Shown piece by piece: positions 12,540-24,969 of a DNA stretch of 64,000 nt. Origin of the DNA: Carnegiea gigantea. Taxonomy: Eukaryota > Streptophyta > Magnoliopsida > Caryophyllales > Cactaceae. The stretch is from NCBI GenBank assembly GCA_029747015.1, contig JAKOGI010000140.1, positions 62,001-126,000 on the forward strand, written 5' to 3'. The translations under genes were made by a program, and so were the position numbers. Every line of letters starts with the position of its first letter. The first letter of the stretch is position 1. Under the pieces are notes generated by a model, which was not told where the DNA came from, searched no databases, and saw only the letters and a list, made by a program, of their open reading frames with translations.

Positions 12540-13232
12540 CTACGAGGTTAACTTTTTGTACTTACGGCGGTAACTACCGTAAGGCAGGCACGTAGGATGG
12601 CCGCTGAAACAGTGCTTGTCCACCGCTGCCCCCACCACGCTCTCTCTCTCCTCACCACGACCGCCGCCGTCCTCCTCCACGGAAGCCGCCCCATCTCCAC
12701 CAGTCCTGGTTGGGGAATCTCCTAAATAAAGCTGAAGAATCTTCTGCGCAACCTCAACCTCATCCCCGCTCTCCTTCATAATCCTCTCGACTTGCACCTT
12801 GGGCAACCTCATCTTGACCCGGGTCGAACCCGATGGGCTATCAACGGATTCACCATCATCAGATTCCGTACTGGCCGTCGATCTGGTGATGATCGAAAGG
12901 TCAGAAGCAGATCTCTGGGTCAGCTTCATCAGGTCAATCCTCGGCGCCATGGTGGTCGTGTTAAGACTGGATCTTACCCTCCGAATTAGGCCCGGGAACT
13001 TGGGTAGCTCAACGAGGAGGTAGATTCTTCTGGGTTTAAGCTCGTCTTCTGGGTCAAGAGGTTTGGCTCTAAGATTGAATCGGAGGAATTCTTCGGAATC
13101 TAAGAGGACGTGATTTGGGTAATCTTTAATTACGTCGAACACCTTGGCTGGTATCTTCATCTTGAAGAATTCCCCGTTAATTTTCATCACTTTGGCTGCT
13201 TTGCTGCTCCCTGCTCCCATATTGTTGCCCAT
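12540..13232 (-). CDS. DUF4228 (PADRE) domain protein
   Basis: An intronless frame of 230 aa. The N-terminus MGNNMGAGSSK has Gly2 in an N-myristoylation context, typical of this family. The DUF4228 core follows: KVMKINGEFFKMKIPAKV, then DYPNHVLLDSEEF, RAKPLDPEDEL, RRIYLLVELP and a basic RRVRSS. A Ser/Thr/Asp-rich linker leads to a second conserved segment (VKMRLPKVQVERIM ... AQKILQLYL), an acidic Gly-rich region and a C-terminal SYRRKYKKL. The family is plant-specific, often stress-responsive, and mostly uncharacterised. From memory the closest Arabidopsis relative is At1g66480. A TATA box lies about 165 bp upstream. The GC-rich reading frame produces overlapping artefactual frames on the other strand. 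Confidence 0.9.
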   Translation of the reverse strand: MGNNMGAGSSKAAKVMKINGEFFKMKIPAKVFDVIKDYPNHVLLDSEEFLRFNLRAKPLDPEDELKPRRIYLLVELPKFPGLIRRVRSSLNTTTMAPRIDLMKLTQRSASDLSIITRSTASTESDDGESVDSPSGSTRVKMRLPKVQVERIMKESGDEVEVAQKILQLYLGDSPTRTGGDGAASVEEDGGGRGEERESVVGAAVDKHCFSGHPTCLPYGSYRRKYKKLTS

Positions 13233-13397
13233 GTTTCTCTCTCTTTCCGAAGATTTTGAAGTGCACTAAAGGAGATAGATGAAAGCAGGAGAATTATGGT
13301 TGAAGGCTCACGGGATCGTAGTCGTGGGGGATTTTGAAATGTTAAATTGCGGGGCTGTACGTAAAAGATTGGCATTTCGCCGAGCACTTGGTTGACA

Positions 13398-13405
13398 TAT
13401 TTATA
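13398..13405 (-). promoter_or_regulatory. TATA box of the DUF4228 gene
   Basis: TATAAATA on the minus strand, 166-173 bp upstream of the ATG at 13232, in an otherwise ordinary AT-rich flank. Confidence 0.55.
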
Positions 13406-13409
13406 ATAA

Positions 13410-15336
13410 GCAAAATGATAAGTGTCTTATTACAAGACACTTCATAAGTATTTTAGTTTGATTTAAAAATTTTACTATTGTATTTTTAAATTGAAAAAAT
13501 GATAAGATCGAATCGTGAAAGCACATTATAACTTATAAATTTTATTAAATTATCTTTTTATTTATAATTTATCACATTTCTAAAATACACATATCATATA
13601 TACTCGCAAATAGGGTTAATGCGATTATGGTATCATTTAATACTTTATCGGTATAGTCAACAAATATTTAAGGCTAGCAATTCATAATTAGGTGTAATCA
13701 TTGAAAAAATTGTGGTTTTAAATTTTAAAACATATTAATTTATGAAAAAATAAGATATTTAAAAGTATTTTACAACAAGACATATATCACTACCCTTATA
13801 ATAAATGTCGGAAGTAATTTGCCCACCATACTCAGATTATGGTGTCTGAAGTTCGTCTGCAAATTTTATTTTATTTTCTTGGTTGAGTGATTTGCACATG
13901 GTATCCACGTGAAAGGATTAAGGATGGTAAAAATTGCAAATTAAAAAGTTTGTAAACACAATTATTACTCAATCTACTCACAAAAGACTATCGAAAGAAT
14001 GTAGCTCAAGAATTAAAATAAACTTCTAAAAAGAATGAAGAAAATGCAAAAACTATACTTAATAAGTAGGAGATTATAAGACTAAAGATCAAATTAACTT
14101 GAAAATTCTGTAACGTTACATGGTAAAAAAATTGACTTATAAAAAATGATGTAATTTCGATATATCCCTCGGTACACGAATAGCTTTGCCTATTTTTCTT
14201 AATGGATTTCTTAGTTTTCTCCTTGGTTTAAAAAGAATTGGAGTATTGTTTAGGTCACTTGCTTTTCTTTCACCCTTAATGCAACTACGCAAATTAAAAA
14301 GCATGAGACACAAATAATAAAGAAGAAAACCCCCGGGGGGGGGGGGGGGGCAAAGATAAAAGCTTTTGGCAGCGAAAGGAAAATGGCAGTCCATACACAT
14401 TACTTTTCTTGCAAAAGTTGCGTGGTTTGCTTGGGGAGCAAATGTTTGAGCGTGGTCAAGTTTTGTGGGCCTTGTTCAATTTTTCTGTGTTTGCCATTTC
14501 TAGGGAAGAAACTCACCTTTTTTTGCTTTTCTTCTTTAAAAAAATCATTTGTTTGATAATTATCATCATTGCTAAGTGATATGTAGTGGAGCGAGCATTA
14601 TACACATGAACCAATACCAAGCTTTATTTTTAAATACGAATGCTCCGCTCTCTAGAAGAGCAAGTGGTCACTATTATTGCTAACATTTTCTATGAGAAAA
14701 GGTTCAGGGCAATTCGAAATTTATTCAATAAGATGGGACCAAGATTGTAGGTGTAATATTATGGAAGTTCTTAGTTGAAATACTGTCTGTATATATTATG
14801 AGACTAATTTGAAAAGCTAATTATCGAATTAAGAAGGTATATATCGACGAAGTTAGTATGCTTGTATTATGTATATCAATATTCAATTTCAGAGGTGTAC
14901 TTATTCAGAAATGCATTTCAGGGCATGAAAGAAAATGTTACATATTAGAGATGTTTTGGTGTAGAACATGGATGGTTTCTTCAAAGGGCAAGCTGCTATT
15001 CAAAAGTGGACTAATATCAACAGTTTAAGATGCTCCACTACCCATATTGCTCGGTTTATAGGTAAGAAGCCCAATTAAGGTGAATTGCAGTAAATTCATG
15101 GGAACCCTAATGGAAAAACCAAGGATCATACTTATTACTTGGCTTGCTTGCCATCAGAGAAAGTGGGTGCATTATGGTTTTTGTTTAGGGGGGGGGTTGG
15201 TGACTGGGTTCTACGTGAGTTCCCTTGTGGTTGGGCCAAATGGGTGATTCATGCACTTTTTTTTATTTGCTTTGCCGCACAACCCAAGTGATCCATGACC
15301 CAAGATACTATCAGCCCATATTCCTTTGCTCCATGC
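13410..15336. other. Intergenic, no gene seen
   Basis: AT-rich, with a C5G16 tract at about 14330-14350. The minus frame at 14137-14400 is an artefact running through that tract. Confidence 0.5.
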
Positions 15337-15549
15337 TCATGCGTCCCCAGCAGCTATGCTCGTTTTGTTCACCAGTGAGGTCCACTGTGGCACCATGGGC
15401 CAGGCCGTGATCCGTGGCCGGGCCGTCTGCTGGGCTGCCATGCTGCTGAACTTGTTGTGTAACGGATTTTGCTGAGTATTCAAGGGACTCAGGAGCTGCG
15501 GTACCAAGAGGCTTCTATGTCCATTACAGTCATCATCCTTCACTATCAT
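15337..15549 (-). other. Uncertain small open frame in a GC-richer island
   Basis: A 70-aa frame beginning MIVKDDDCNGHRSLL, in a patch (15220-15550) clearly richer in GC than its surroundings. It has no membrane helix, signal peptide or family motif that I recognise. It could be a decayed gene fragment, a small gene or chance; plus-strand frames overlap it. Confidence 0.2.
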
Positions 15550-16149
15550 TCTACCGCACCAAAAATCAATCCGCTATTTCTTTTTGATTTGAGAGAGTAT
15601 TTTAAGTAAAATTATAATCACTTTTATTGGTCTCTTCCCTGGGCAATTTGCTTTGAAATTAATTTTATACTCTCGCATCTCATAATGGATTTTTCGTTCA
15701 TCGTCACCCATGGTATTTTCCGATTTGGGATTTCAAGTAAATTTGGTGTTCTCGGTGTGCATGTGAGTTATCTTGCTTTATTATTTTATTTCGTGATTTC
15801 TTGTTGCATCCAATTCAATCATATCTGATCCTAGTGGCTATTTTTTGTACAAGTTTATAAAGTTGATATATCATACAACTGGCTATACATGAGTATCTAT
15901 CCATTTAGATTTCGCCTTGCTAAAAACATTATATATTTCACTAAAATATACTATTATCCATTAGAATTTTACTCACTAAACTACTATATAACTCACTAAC
16001 ACTTACACTTGTACATCCAAGTTTGGGTCATTAATTCATTATCATTAAAAGAATATAAAAGAATTTAGTTCTCTCACTTTTCATATTAATAATTCGATTT
16101 GTTTAAATGATCACCAAATATTTATTGATAAACAATTTTTTAAATAGGA
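15550..16149. other. Intergenic, AT-rich
   Basis: Nothing recognised. It abuts the 3' end of the copia remnant. Confidence 0.4.
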
Positions 16150-18690
16150 TTAAACTTCACTAAAACTTTTCTATCGGATTTGCTTAAGTGAATATATCCG
16201 CCAATTATTCACCTGTCTCACAAAATTGAACTTCAATCTCACCTTTCTCTACTAGTTCCCAAATGAAGTGATGTCATATCTCAATATGCTTGGTTTGGCG
16301 GTGAAAGACGGGATTTCTCGTCATTACAATTGTTGACATGTTGCCACAAAATATTGTGGTTGGCATAAAATATTGTAGTTGGTCTTTTATTTCCATCTTG
16401 TAAGCCTTATCGAATTCTTATGAGCCGTACGACTTCACAGGCTGCACTTACTGTAGCAATATGTTATGCTTCTGCGCACGATAATCCCACTGTAGCTTAT
16501 TACTTCAAGGGCCATGATATGGCCTTAGATCACAGTTGAAAAACATATCCACTCCTACTTTTTCAATTATCTATAGATCCTGCCCAATTGTTGTCAATAA
16601 ATCCTTAGATATTGTAATCTTATTCTGTCGCATATAAATCATTAGAGAGTATAATCTTTTTGTATTATCTAGAAAGCTTTGTGTTAGTAAGATAAATTAG
16701 CGATCCAACTAAACTGCGATGAATTAACGCATCAACGTTCTCCTTGGCGTCGTTCTTGAAAAGTTTTTCATTTAGTGCCATAGGTGTACCTAGTGGCTTA
16801 CAATTGGCCATATTGAATTTCCCGAGTAAATCATCGACATATTTCTCTTGAGAAAGAAAAATTTATCCTGGACACTGTTTCACTTGCATGCCAAGAAAAT
16901 ATTTCATGAGACCAAGATTGATCATTTCATATTTTGACAATATTGTCTCTTTCAAATCTTTGATCATTTTTTTATTAGAGCTTGTATGAATGAGATCATC
17001 CATGTATAAGAATGGCTTACTTGCACTTTTAACACGTGCACTTGTAACAAATCCACCTCGAATAAGGTAGCTATCTATTTTACTATTCCAAGCACGTGGT
17101 ACTCGTTTAAGACTATAAAGGGTTTTCCTTAGCAGATAAACTTTTTCCTCCTTGGTTGCCACCACGTAACCTTGCGGTTGTTCAGCACATACTAGTCTTT
17201 CAACTCACCATTTAAAAATGTTGATTTTATGTCTAATTGAAAAACTTGTGAATTGTAACTTTTAGTTGTGCCACTATGACCAACATGGTCCTTATTGTTC
17301 CCATACAAACAACTGTAGAAAATGTCCCATTAAAATCAACTCCTAACTGTTGAAAGTACACTCTTGGCAGCTAAACGTGCATATTCTAAAACCGAACCAT
17401 CCTAGTTGCATTTAATTTTATAAACTCATTCAAGACAAGTAACTTTTTCATCTTGAGGCTTGTCCATTAATTTTCACGCAGTATTCTTCTCAGTCATTTT
17501 GATTTCCTCATTCATAGCATTAATCCATTTTTCATCTCGTGTGTGGTTTACAGGCAAATAGTGCTACAAATTGCTCAGCCACATTCATAATCTTATAGAT
17601 GATTTGGTGGACGTCTTTCTCGTTGTGATCTTCATATGGGTTGTTGAGAATTTGTGAACTTAAATTTGGATATGGACTTCAGGGCTTGGCGCATCAAAAG
17701 ATGATGGGCTTGTTGAAGATGTTAGGTTTGAAATTTGAGCTAATTCTATAGGATAATAATCCTGATATTGAGAATTGTTTCGTGTAGGTTGTTCTATTGA
17801 CTGCTTTGACCATTTCCTTTTAGTGGTTTCATCAAATGTGACATCTCTTGATGTTACTAACTTCTTGGTATCTGGGTTGTAAAGACGGTATCCTTCAAAT
17901 TTTTCACTATAGCCAACAAAAATGTATTTTTCTCCTTTTCATCTAATTTTTCCTTATTGTCTTTTGGAATATAAGAATAAGCTTTGCAATTAAAAATTTT
18001 GAAATGTTCTACCTTCTGCTTCCTATAACACCAAGGTTCATATGGTGTTTTATTTAAAATGGTTTTCATGGTGGATCTATTGAGAATGTAGACAACTGTG
18101 TTGACAGCTTCCACCCACGAATACCCTGGGAAATTTGTGCCTTGTAGCATACCACGTGCCATTTCTACTATAGTTCTATTTCTCCATTCTGCAACATCAT
18201 TTTGTTGTGGAGTGCATCTTACTATAAGTTTCTCTTTAATACTTACTTTTTGCAATATTTGTCAAATTCATGACTAATATTCTCACCTCACGATTTGTTC
18301 TTAGAATTTTTAAATTATGCCCACTTTGTTCTTTGATTTGCGCTTGTTCTGGTGGAAAAATAGAAAAATGCTTCTGATTTTTGCTCCAAGAAATATATCC
18401 ATATCATGCAAGTATAATCATCAACAAATAACAGAAAATAACTTTTTCCACCACACTTGTATTTCTAGTTGGCCCCTATATATTAGCATGAACAGGTTGA
18501 AGTAGAGCCCTAACTCTCCATGAAGTTTTAGGAATAGGTAGTGTATGCATTTTAGCAAGGATTCAACCCTCACATATTTTATTGTTGTTATTGACATCAG
18601 GCAAAGAAGCACCATATCCTTTTGTTTTCGAATTCTGAAGCTATTAAAATTTAGGTATCCATACCTCAAATGCCATAAGGTAGAATCATC
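16150..18690 (-). pseudogene. Broken Ty1/copia retrotransposon polyprotein
   Basis: All pieces read on the minus strand in copia order. At 18421-18690 is a GAG-pre-integrase remnant (GYLNFNSF) running into the integrase start. At 17857-18255 is the integrase core end, with CTPQQNDVAEWRNRTIVEMA (normally TPQQNGVAERKNRTI) and the C-terminal part with TPYEPWCYRK. At 16863-17165 is reverse transcriptase, with LRKTLYSLKRVPRAW and the catalytic YMDD at about 16995-17006, then YFLGMQV. At about 16200-16400 is the RNase H tail (NPVFHRQTKHIEI). Stops and frameshifts separate every piece and gag is missing. No flanking LTRs were identified. A dead, fairly old insertion. Confidence 0.9.
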
Positions 18691-19312
18691 TCTTACAATA
18701 TTTCGTACCCCTTGTCAACACAGAAAAATATTTTTTTCAATCTAAAAATTTTTTTATCATCGGTAATTACTATCACAAATGAAAGATTATATCAAAAGGG
18801 GGGTGGATTCACTCACATGATAATACAGTACATACTGAACCAGACCTACAATTAACAAATCTGCTCATCATTTGTTGGAAGCCTAATGTCTAATGTAAAG
18901 TACGGTGCTCTGGATTTAAACAGATCAGGTCCGGATCAAGTCACGGACATCTGGCCCATTTTCCAACCGGGCCATTAGTGGTTGAGTAATTGACCCAACC
19001 CGGTCCATTTTACAAATTAGATCGACGTATAAGAATGAATAAGCAGGGGTCCAGACTCAAGACTCTCGTGCGTTTTGGGGACAAGCTGGGGGTTAGAAAC
19101 TTTTTTCCCCCTCTTTTGAAGTGGGATGGCTACATGTTCTTTTTCCTCTGAAATGGTAAGGTTGCGTACTTGCATGGCAAGGTATATTTGCAAGCCGTTC
19201 TTCTCATCCTATTTGGGAAGCCGTTGTTGTCAATTCAAAAGGCCCTAACTTCGTGTCTTTCAAGTGATACTTGGCTTTTATCCTTGTAACCTATGCTGGT
19301 ACGTAAGAACTT
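18691..19312. other. Intergenic, no gene seen
   Basis: The patch 18900-19010 has GGTCCGGATC and CAACCGGGCC-type motifs reminiscent of transposon arms, too short to classify. Confidence 0.4.
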
Positions 19313-19600
19313 TCTATTAGAATATAAAGTCTATTCTTAAACTTTTAGTTATAAATTTAATCTTTTGGTTGGATTAATTGTTAAATATGAGTCGATTCCT
19401 ATCTCTTCTAATTTACTATCAAAAAATTTGTTTAAATATGAGATCATCTAATTTTTAGCATCTCCAAAGAGAGGGTCATTTGCATCACTCATGTTTCAAA
19501 CCGAAAGAGCGATGCATAAGTAGAGTGTGTTAGAGTATACAAGTTATTCATGGATCTTAAATTATCTAGCTTTGGTCTTTTGATTTAATTAGTTGATAGT
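19313..19600 (+). mobile_element. TRIM-like short LTR element, degenerate copy
   Basis: Two related copies of a TTAGAATATAAAGTCTATTC-type sequence (starting 19313 and, as TGTTAGAGTATACAAG, at 19528) flank a short interior that contains CTCATGTTTCAAACC and AAAGAGCGATGCATAAG. The same order occurs in the better copy at 61304-61573. It is non-coding and about 290 bp. Confidence 0.5.
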
Positions 19601-20940
19601 TGAATAACCCAAAAAATATGAAATGGTCAGGCAATTAAGACTTATTCGATCTCTATGATTTCTGTAGCATTAACTTTTACAAATTCCTTTAACGTTTTAC
19701 ATTTTTTAATTTTCCTCAATAATTTATACACTTAAAAGAAATTTGCATGTATTTCAACTTGCTAAAAACTCGACACCCCCAAAAAAGAGTAAATTTGTAT
19801 TTATATTCGTATAAGGGACTGAGTTCGCTTGTTGAATTAGCAGTTCTTGATATCTAAGCTTAACAACTTTAATAAGATACAACAATCACAGACTACTATT
19901 CTACTAACAAAGAACAACCAAATTTATGTGGCTAGCTAGATTTTACACAAAATCTGCCAAATTTATTATGTTTACGAAAGGAAGAAAATAGCCGCAATAT
20001 AGGTTTTTAAGAAATGAGAATCGAGTTAGAATTATTCATTTGTAGTTGTCATATATTTTGTACAAATTTTTATAGGTTTTTAGAAGCTTATGTTATTTTC
20101 CACAATTTTTTAAAATTTTAAGTGTCAAGTTTCTTACATTTTGTCTTTAAGAAATGAACCAAACTAGGTTAGACTTACCATTAGTTGAGATACTGTAGAT
20201 AAGTGCCTGGTTCACCTCTTTTAACGTGGATATAAATATAACAACAATTCATATATGTTTGGTATGTATGTTCTTTATTTGGAATTGTATAACAATAATT
20301 CCTGTATTAAAAAAAGGACATTGAATTGCACCACATCTTTTTATGTATGGTATCTGATTAGGACAATTGATATTCAAAAATTATTGACATATTTCTTAAT
20401 CTAATTCCTACATCAATTACTTATCATATTTGTTTATTGTGCATTTTTTTTTGGGGCAAAAGGAGGGGTTCATTATTCCATTCAAGTGCAATTAACCAAA
20501 CATCCCTGAGATTTTTTTGCAATTGTTATATCTAAATTAAACTATTTCTAATTTCCATATCCACATTATTGATTTTAAATACATATGTATAACATATACT
20601 GGAGTTAATTAATTAAAAAAGTATTTTTTTAATCATATACAAAGAAATATTTTTGAATTTTGGTAATATGATCCTTAATAATTCGTGTTAAAGTAAACAC
20701 CAAACATCAAACCCCTTAAAAATCCTACGAAGAATAGTACTATATTGTTCCCTAATAAATAATGCTAGCATTCTTCTTGTCTAGTTATCACAGAGCTGAA
20801 CCTAGGCAGTCAACAGCCTTGGCAGTCAACAAACTACCGGAACCCACTGAACTCTTCACGGACTCAAGCAGACAAAGCAAATTAAGTATTCTTTAAGCTT
20901 GGGGTGCACTCTTCAATCACCTCAATAAAATTCCACACGT
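19601..20940. other. Intergenic and upstream region of the UGT gene
   Basis: AT-rich. A T10G4 tract lies near 20445. Nothing else recognised before the promoter. Confidence 0.45.
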
Positions 20941-20971
20941 ATGTAAGCCATGACGTAGGGGTTCTGCACAG

Positions 20972-20978
20972 TATAAAT
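20972..20978 (+). promoter_or_regulatory. TATA box of the UGT gene
   Basis: TATAAAT, 84-90 bp upstream of the ATG at 21062. A TGACGTAG motif (TGACG, a bZIP/as-1 type core) lies just before it at 20951-20958. A GA microsatellite (about 21024-21045) would lie in the 5' UTR. Confidence 0.6.
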
Positions 20979-21061
20979 TATTCTCCCCCACGTTCCCGAC
21001 TCATAAGTTCCAACAAAAGTCGAGGAGAGAGAGAGAGAGAGAGAGGCCGATCGAGTCAAAG

Positions 21062-22480
21062 ATGAGTGAATCCAGCAGGGAAGATGAAAGCCAGAAACCA
21101 GTGCATCTCCTCGTATTACCATTCCCAGCCTCAGGCCATATCATCCCCCTCCTTGATCTCACCCGCCGGTTACTCACCCACCACCGCCGTTACCTGACCG
21201 TCACCTTCCTTGTCACCCCGCCTTGTCTCTCTCTCCTCCAACCCCTCCTCGACACCTTCCCTCCTTGCGCCCTCCAACCCCTCGTTCTCTCTCCTCCCTC
21301 TCGCCCTCTCCCTTCCTCTGGAGGACTCATCTCCAACATTCGTGCTCTCCACGCGCTCTCTGACTCCATCGTCTCCTGGTTCCGATCCCACCCATCCCCT
21401 CCCGATGCCCTTCTCTCAGATTTCTTCCTCGGATGGACCCACTCCCTCTGCGCCAATCTCGACTTGCCGCGTGTCGTCTTCTACCCTTCTGGAGCCTTCG
21501 CATGCTCCGTCATGAATTCCCTGTGGCGGGATGCACCCCACAACCCCGAGGGTGACGACAACCCGGATTTTGAGGTCCGGTTTGATGATGTTCCCGGTTC
21601 GCCCCGGTTCAAGTGGTCCGAGCTGTCTTGGCTCTTTCGGAGCGGAAAAGTGGGCGATCCGGATTGGGAGGTTTTCCGAGAGGAGATCCTGAGTAATCTC
21701 ACGAGTTGGGGCGCAGTCTTCAACTCGTTCTCCGAGTTCGAATCGGTCTACATTGAACACTTCAAGAAGGAAATGGGCCACGATCGGGTTTGGGCAGTTG
21801 GCCCGCTTTTGCCGCCCGTTGAAGACGTGGATCTTGTGGCCCAAAGAGGTGGGCCTAGCTCAGTGCCGGCCAACGAGGTGCTGACGTGGCTAGACAGCAA
21901 GACTGACTGTTCCGTTGTCTACGTTTGCTTTGGGAGTCGCGCATCGTTGACGGCGGAGGAGTCGGCGGTTCTAGGGGTGGCGTTAGAACGCAGCAGGGTG
22001 CATTTCATTTGGTGCGTCCGTGAATCGAATGGTGTAGATGGGGCCACGCCTGATTCTGCGTATGAAGATCGTGTGGCGGGGAGGGGGTTCATAATCAGGG
22101 GGTGGGCCCCGCAGCTGGCGATTCTAAGGCACCGTGCAGTGGCGGCGTTTTTGACTCATTGTGGGTGGAACTCCGTGTTGGAGTCGGTGTCATCTGGGGT
22201 TATGATGCTTCCATGGCCTACAGGTGCAGATCAATATATAAATGCCCAGTTGGTTGTGGGCCAATTGGGCCTGGGCTTGCAGGTCAAGCGTCATGGCCCT
22301 GATGGTGTTCCAGATCCTAATGAGTTGGCCCAGTTGTTTGTTGATTCAGTGAGCCCAGATCGACCAGAGAGAGGCTGTGTCATGAGGCTGCGCGAGGCAG
22401 CTGCCACCGCGGTTAATGGTGGCAGCTCTACGGTGGAGTTGGACGGTTTTGTCATGCGTTTGAGCCAGTTGAAGAAATGA
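21062..22480 (+). CDS. UDP-glycosyltransferase, UGT89-like (family 1)
   Basis: An intact intronless 472-aa frame, the usual length for plant family-1 UGTs. It would transfer a sugar from a UDP-sugar to a small acceptor such as a flavonoid or phenolic, in the cytosol. The catalytic His26 lies in PFPASGHIIPLLDL and its partner Asp120 in ALLSDFFLGW. The PSPG donor-binding box spans residues 348-391, from WAPQLAIL through THCGWNSVLES to GADQ, and ends in Gln391, the residue usually linked to UDP-glucose use. The N-terminal HLLVLPFPASGH, SDFFLGWT and IRGWAPQ segments are closest to UGT89A/B members I remember. The acceptor cannot be deduced. The gene is much richer in GC than its flanks, which creates long false frames on the opposite strand. 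Confidence 0.95.
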   Translation: MSESSREDESQKPVHLLVLPFPASGHIIPLLDLTRRLLTHHRRYLTVTFLVTPPCLSLLQPLLDTFPPCALQPLVLSPPSRPLPSSGGLISNIRALHALSDSIVSWFRSHPSPPDALLSDFFLGWTHSLCANLDLPRVVFYPSGAFACSVMNSLWRDAPHNPEGDDNPDFEVRFDDVPGSPRFKWSELSWLFRSGKVGDPDWEVFREEILSNLTSWGAVFNSFSEFESVYIEHFKKEMGHDRVWAVGPLLPPVEDVDLVAQRGGPSSVPANEVLTWLDSKTDCSVVYVCFGSRASLTAEESAVLGVALERSRVHFIWCVRESNGVDGATPDSAYEDRVAGRGFIIRGWAPQLAILRHRAVAAFLTHCGWNSVLESVSSGVMMLPWPTGADQYINAQLVVGQLGLGLQVKRHGPDGVPDPNELAQLFVDSVSPDRPERGCVMRLREAAATAVNGGSSTVELDGFVMRLSQLKK

Positions 22481-22691
22481 AGTATTTTTGTGATCTTTAG
22501 GGTATAGAGGAAGGGAAATTTGGACGTGTTTGGTAATGAAAGTTGAAGTAGGTGTTGATGATTTGTAGTAGTCAAAATGGTATGGACCACTACTCAAAGT
22601 GTTTGGTAAAGTAGTGAATGAGATAGTAGTTAGAGGTTTATGTAGTGTTTTTTAAAAGTTAATGAAAGTAGCTTTTAAGAACCTCTACTGA

Positions 22692-24954
22692 GGCTCTGTT
22701 CTTTTCGTGGGTAAAACGGTGAAGTAGGTTGAAGTAGGTTGATGTTGGTTGAAGTTGGTATTTTTTTTTTTTTTTTGAGGTGGGTTGAAATAGGTTGAAG
22801 TAAGTTGAAGTGGGTTGATGTTGGTTGAAAGTGGGTGAAATTGGTATATTTTTTATGGGGTGGGTTGAAGTGGATTAAAATAATGAGAATGTAATTATTG
22901 TGTGATAATTTATGAAGTTATTGTAATTTTGTGAAATTTTTGTTTATTCTTTTTTGTCTTTTATTTTTTTATTTTTTATTTTTTAGTTTTTATTTTTTTA
23001 TTTTTAATTTTTAATTTTTTTATTTTGTAGTTTCTAATTTTGTAATTTTTTATTTTTCATATTATATTTTTTGTTTTTATTTTTTATTTTTATTTTTATT
23101 TTTTATTTTTAATTGTTCTATTTTTTATTTTTATTTTTTTATTTTTTATTTTTTCTTTTTCTTTTGTTTTTTATTTTTTATTTTTTAATTTCTTATTTTT
23201 TATTTCTTATTTTTTATTTTTTGCTTCTTAATTTTTATTTTGTATTTTTTAATGATTTTATGTTTTTATTTTTATTTTTTATTTTTCTATTTTTAATTTT
23301 TCTTTTCGAATTTTTTATTTTTTATTTTTTTATTTTTCTTTTTTTATTTTTATATTTATATTTTTTATTTTTTTATTTAATATTTTTTAAATTTCTTATT
23401 TTTTAAATTTTTTAATTTTGTTTTTTATTTCTTATTTTTTATGTTGTATGTTTTATTTTTTTTTTATTTTTTATTTTTTTTTGATTTTTGATTTTTTTAT
23501 TTTTAAATTTTATTTTTATTTCTTATTTTTTATTTTTTACTTTGTACTATTTATTTTTTTAGTTCTTTATTTTTATTTTTTATTTATTAATTTCCTATGA
23601 TTTTACGTTTTTTATGTTTTTATTTTTTTATTTCTTATTTCTTATTGTTTATTTTTTTATGTTTTATTGCTTATTTTTTATTTTTTATTTGTATTTTTTG
23701 TTTTTCATGTTTTTATTTTTTTTTATTTTTCATTTTTTCTGTTTTTTGTTTTTATGTTTTACGTTTTTATTTTTTGTTTCTAATTTTTTATTTTTTCTTT
23801 TTTTTTTACATTTTAATTTTAATTTTTTAGTTTTTAATCTCTATTTCTTTTTTCTTATTTTCTTTCTTTTTTATTTCTTTTTCTTATTTCTTATTTTTTA
23901 TTTGTTATTCTTAATTTTTTGTTTTTAATTTTTAATTTTTAATTTTTATATTTCATTTTTTATTTTTTTAAGTTTTTTATTTTTGTTTGTTTTTAATTTT
24001 TTTATTCATTTATTAATTTTTTATTTTTTTATTTTTATTCCAAACAAAAGTTACAGAAAATTCAAAAAAATAAAAAAAGAAAAAAAGAAAAAAAAGAAAA
24101 TAAGAAATAAAAAAGAAAAACATAAAAACATAAAAAAAATAAGAAATAAGAAATACAAAATTAAAAATTAAAATTAAAATGCAAAAAAAATAAGAAGTAA
24201 AAATTAAAAAAATAAAAGCATAAACAACATAAACAACAAAAAAACATAAAAACAAGAAAACATAAAACATAAAAAAATGAAAAATTAAAAATGAAAAACA
24301 AATATTAAAAATTAAAAATTAAAAATTAAAAATTAAAAATGAAAACTTAAAAAATAAAAAATGAGAAATAAGAAATAAAAAAAATAAAAACATAAAAAAC
24401 ATGAAATCATAGAAAAATAAAAAGTAAAAAGTAAAAAATAAAAAAATAAAAGTAAAAACTTAAAAATTAAAAACAGAAAACAAAAAATAAATAAAAAATA
24501 GAAAATAAAAAAGAAAAAAATAAGAAATTAAATAACAAAAAATAAAAAATAAAAAATAAAATTAAAAAATATGAAATAAAAAAAATAAAAAATAAAAAAT
24601 AAAAAACAATAAAAATAAAAAATAAAAAATAGAAAATAGAAAATAGGAAATAAAAAATATAAAAAATAAAAAATAACAAAGAATAAACAAAACTTCCACA
24701 AAATTTTGATAAGTTCATAAATTATCATACATTACTTTCATTCTCATTATTTTAACCCTCCTAAACCCACCACATAATAAAGATACCAGCTTCAGTATTT
24801 TTCAACCTACATCAACCCACATCAACCTAATTCAACCTATTTCAACCCACCTCAAAAAAAAATACCAACTTCAACCCACCTCAACCCACCTCAACCTACT
24901 TCAACCTACTTCACCCTTTTACCCACCCAATTTACCCACGAAAACAACAGACCC
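22692..24954. mobile_element. Giant foldback element with T-rich and A-rich arms
   Basis: The ends GGCTCTGTTCTTTTCGTGGG (left) and, on the opposite strand, GGGTCTGTTGTTTTCGTGGG (right) are near-identical terminal inverted repeats. The next 200 bp of each arm also match: GTGAAGTAGGTTGAAGTAGG, then TGGTATTTTTTTT, then GGTGGGTTGAAATAGGTTGA, then AAAATAATGAGAATG. Beyond that the left arm (22930-24045) is almost pure (ATTTTTT)n and the right arm (24055-24690) almost pure (AAAAAAT)n, meeting near 24050. Flanking bases are TGA and TAA, possibly a decayed TTA/TAA duplication. No protein is encoded; the Phe/Tyr/Leu-only frames are simple-sequence translation. Confidence 0.85.
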
Positions 24955-24969
24955 TAAATCTCACATGAT

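Noticed and set aside
21170..21844. Long minus-strand frames opposite the UGT gene
   Set aside because: Shadows of a GC-rich coding exon; Arg/Gly/Glu-rich and without family motifs.
23113..24728. Several open frames of 60-104 codons, almost only Phe, Tyr, Leu and Ile
   Set aside because: They are translations of (ATTTTTT)n and its inverse in the foldback element; no codon structure or family.
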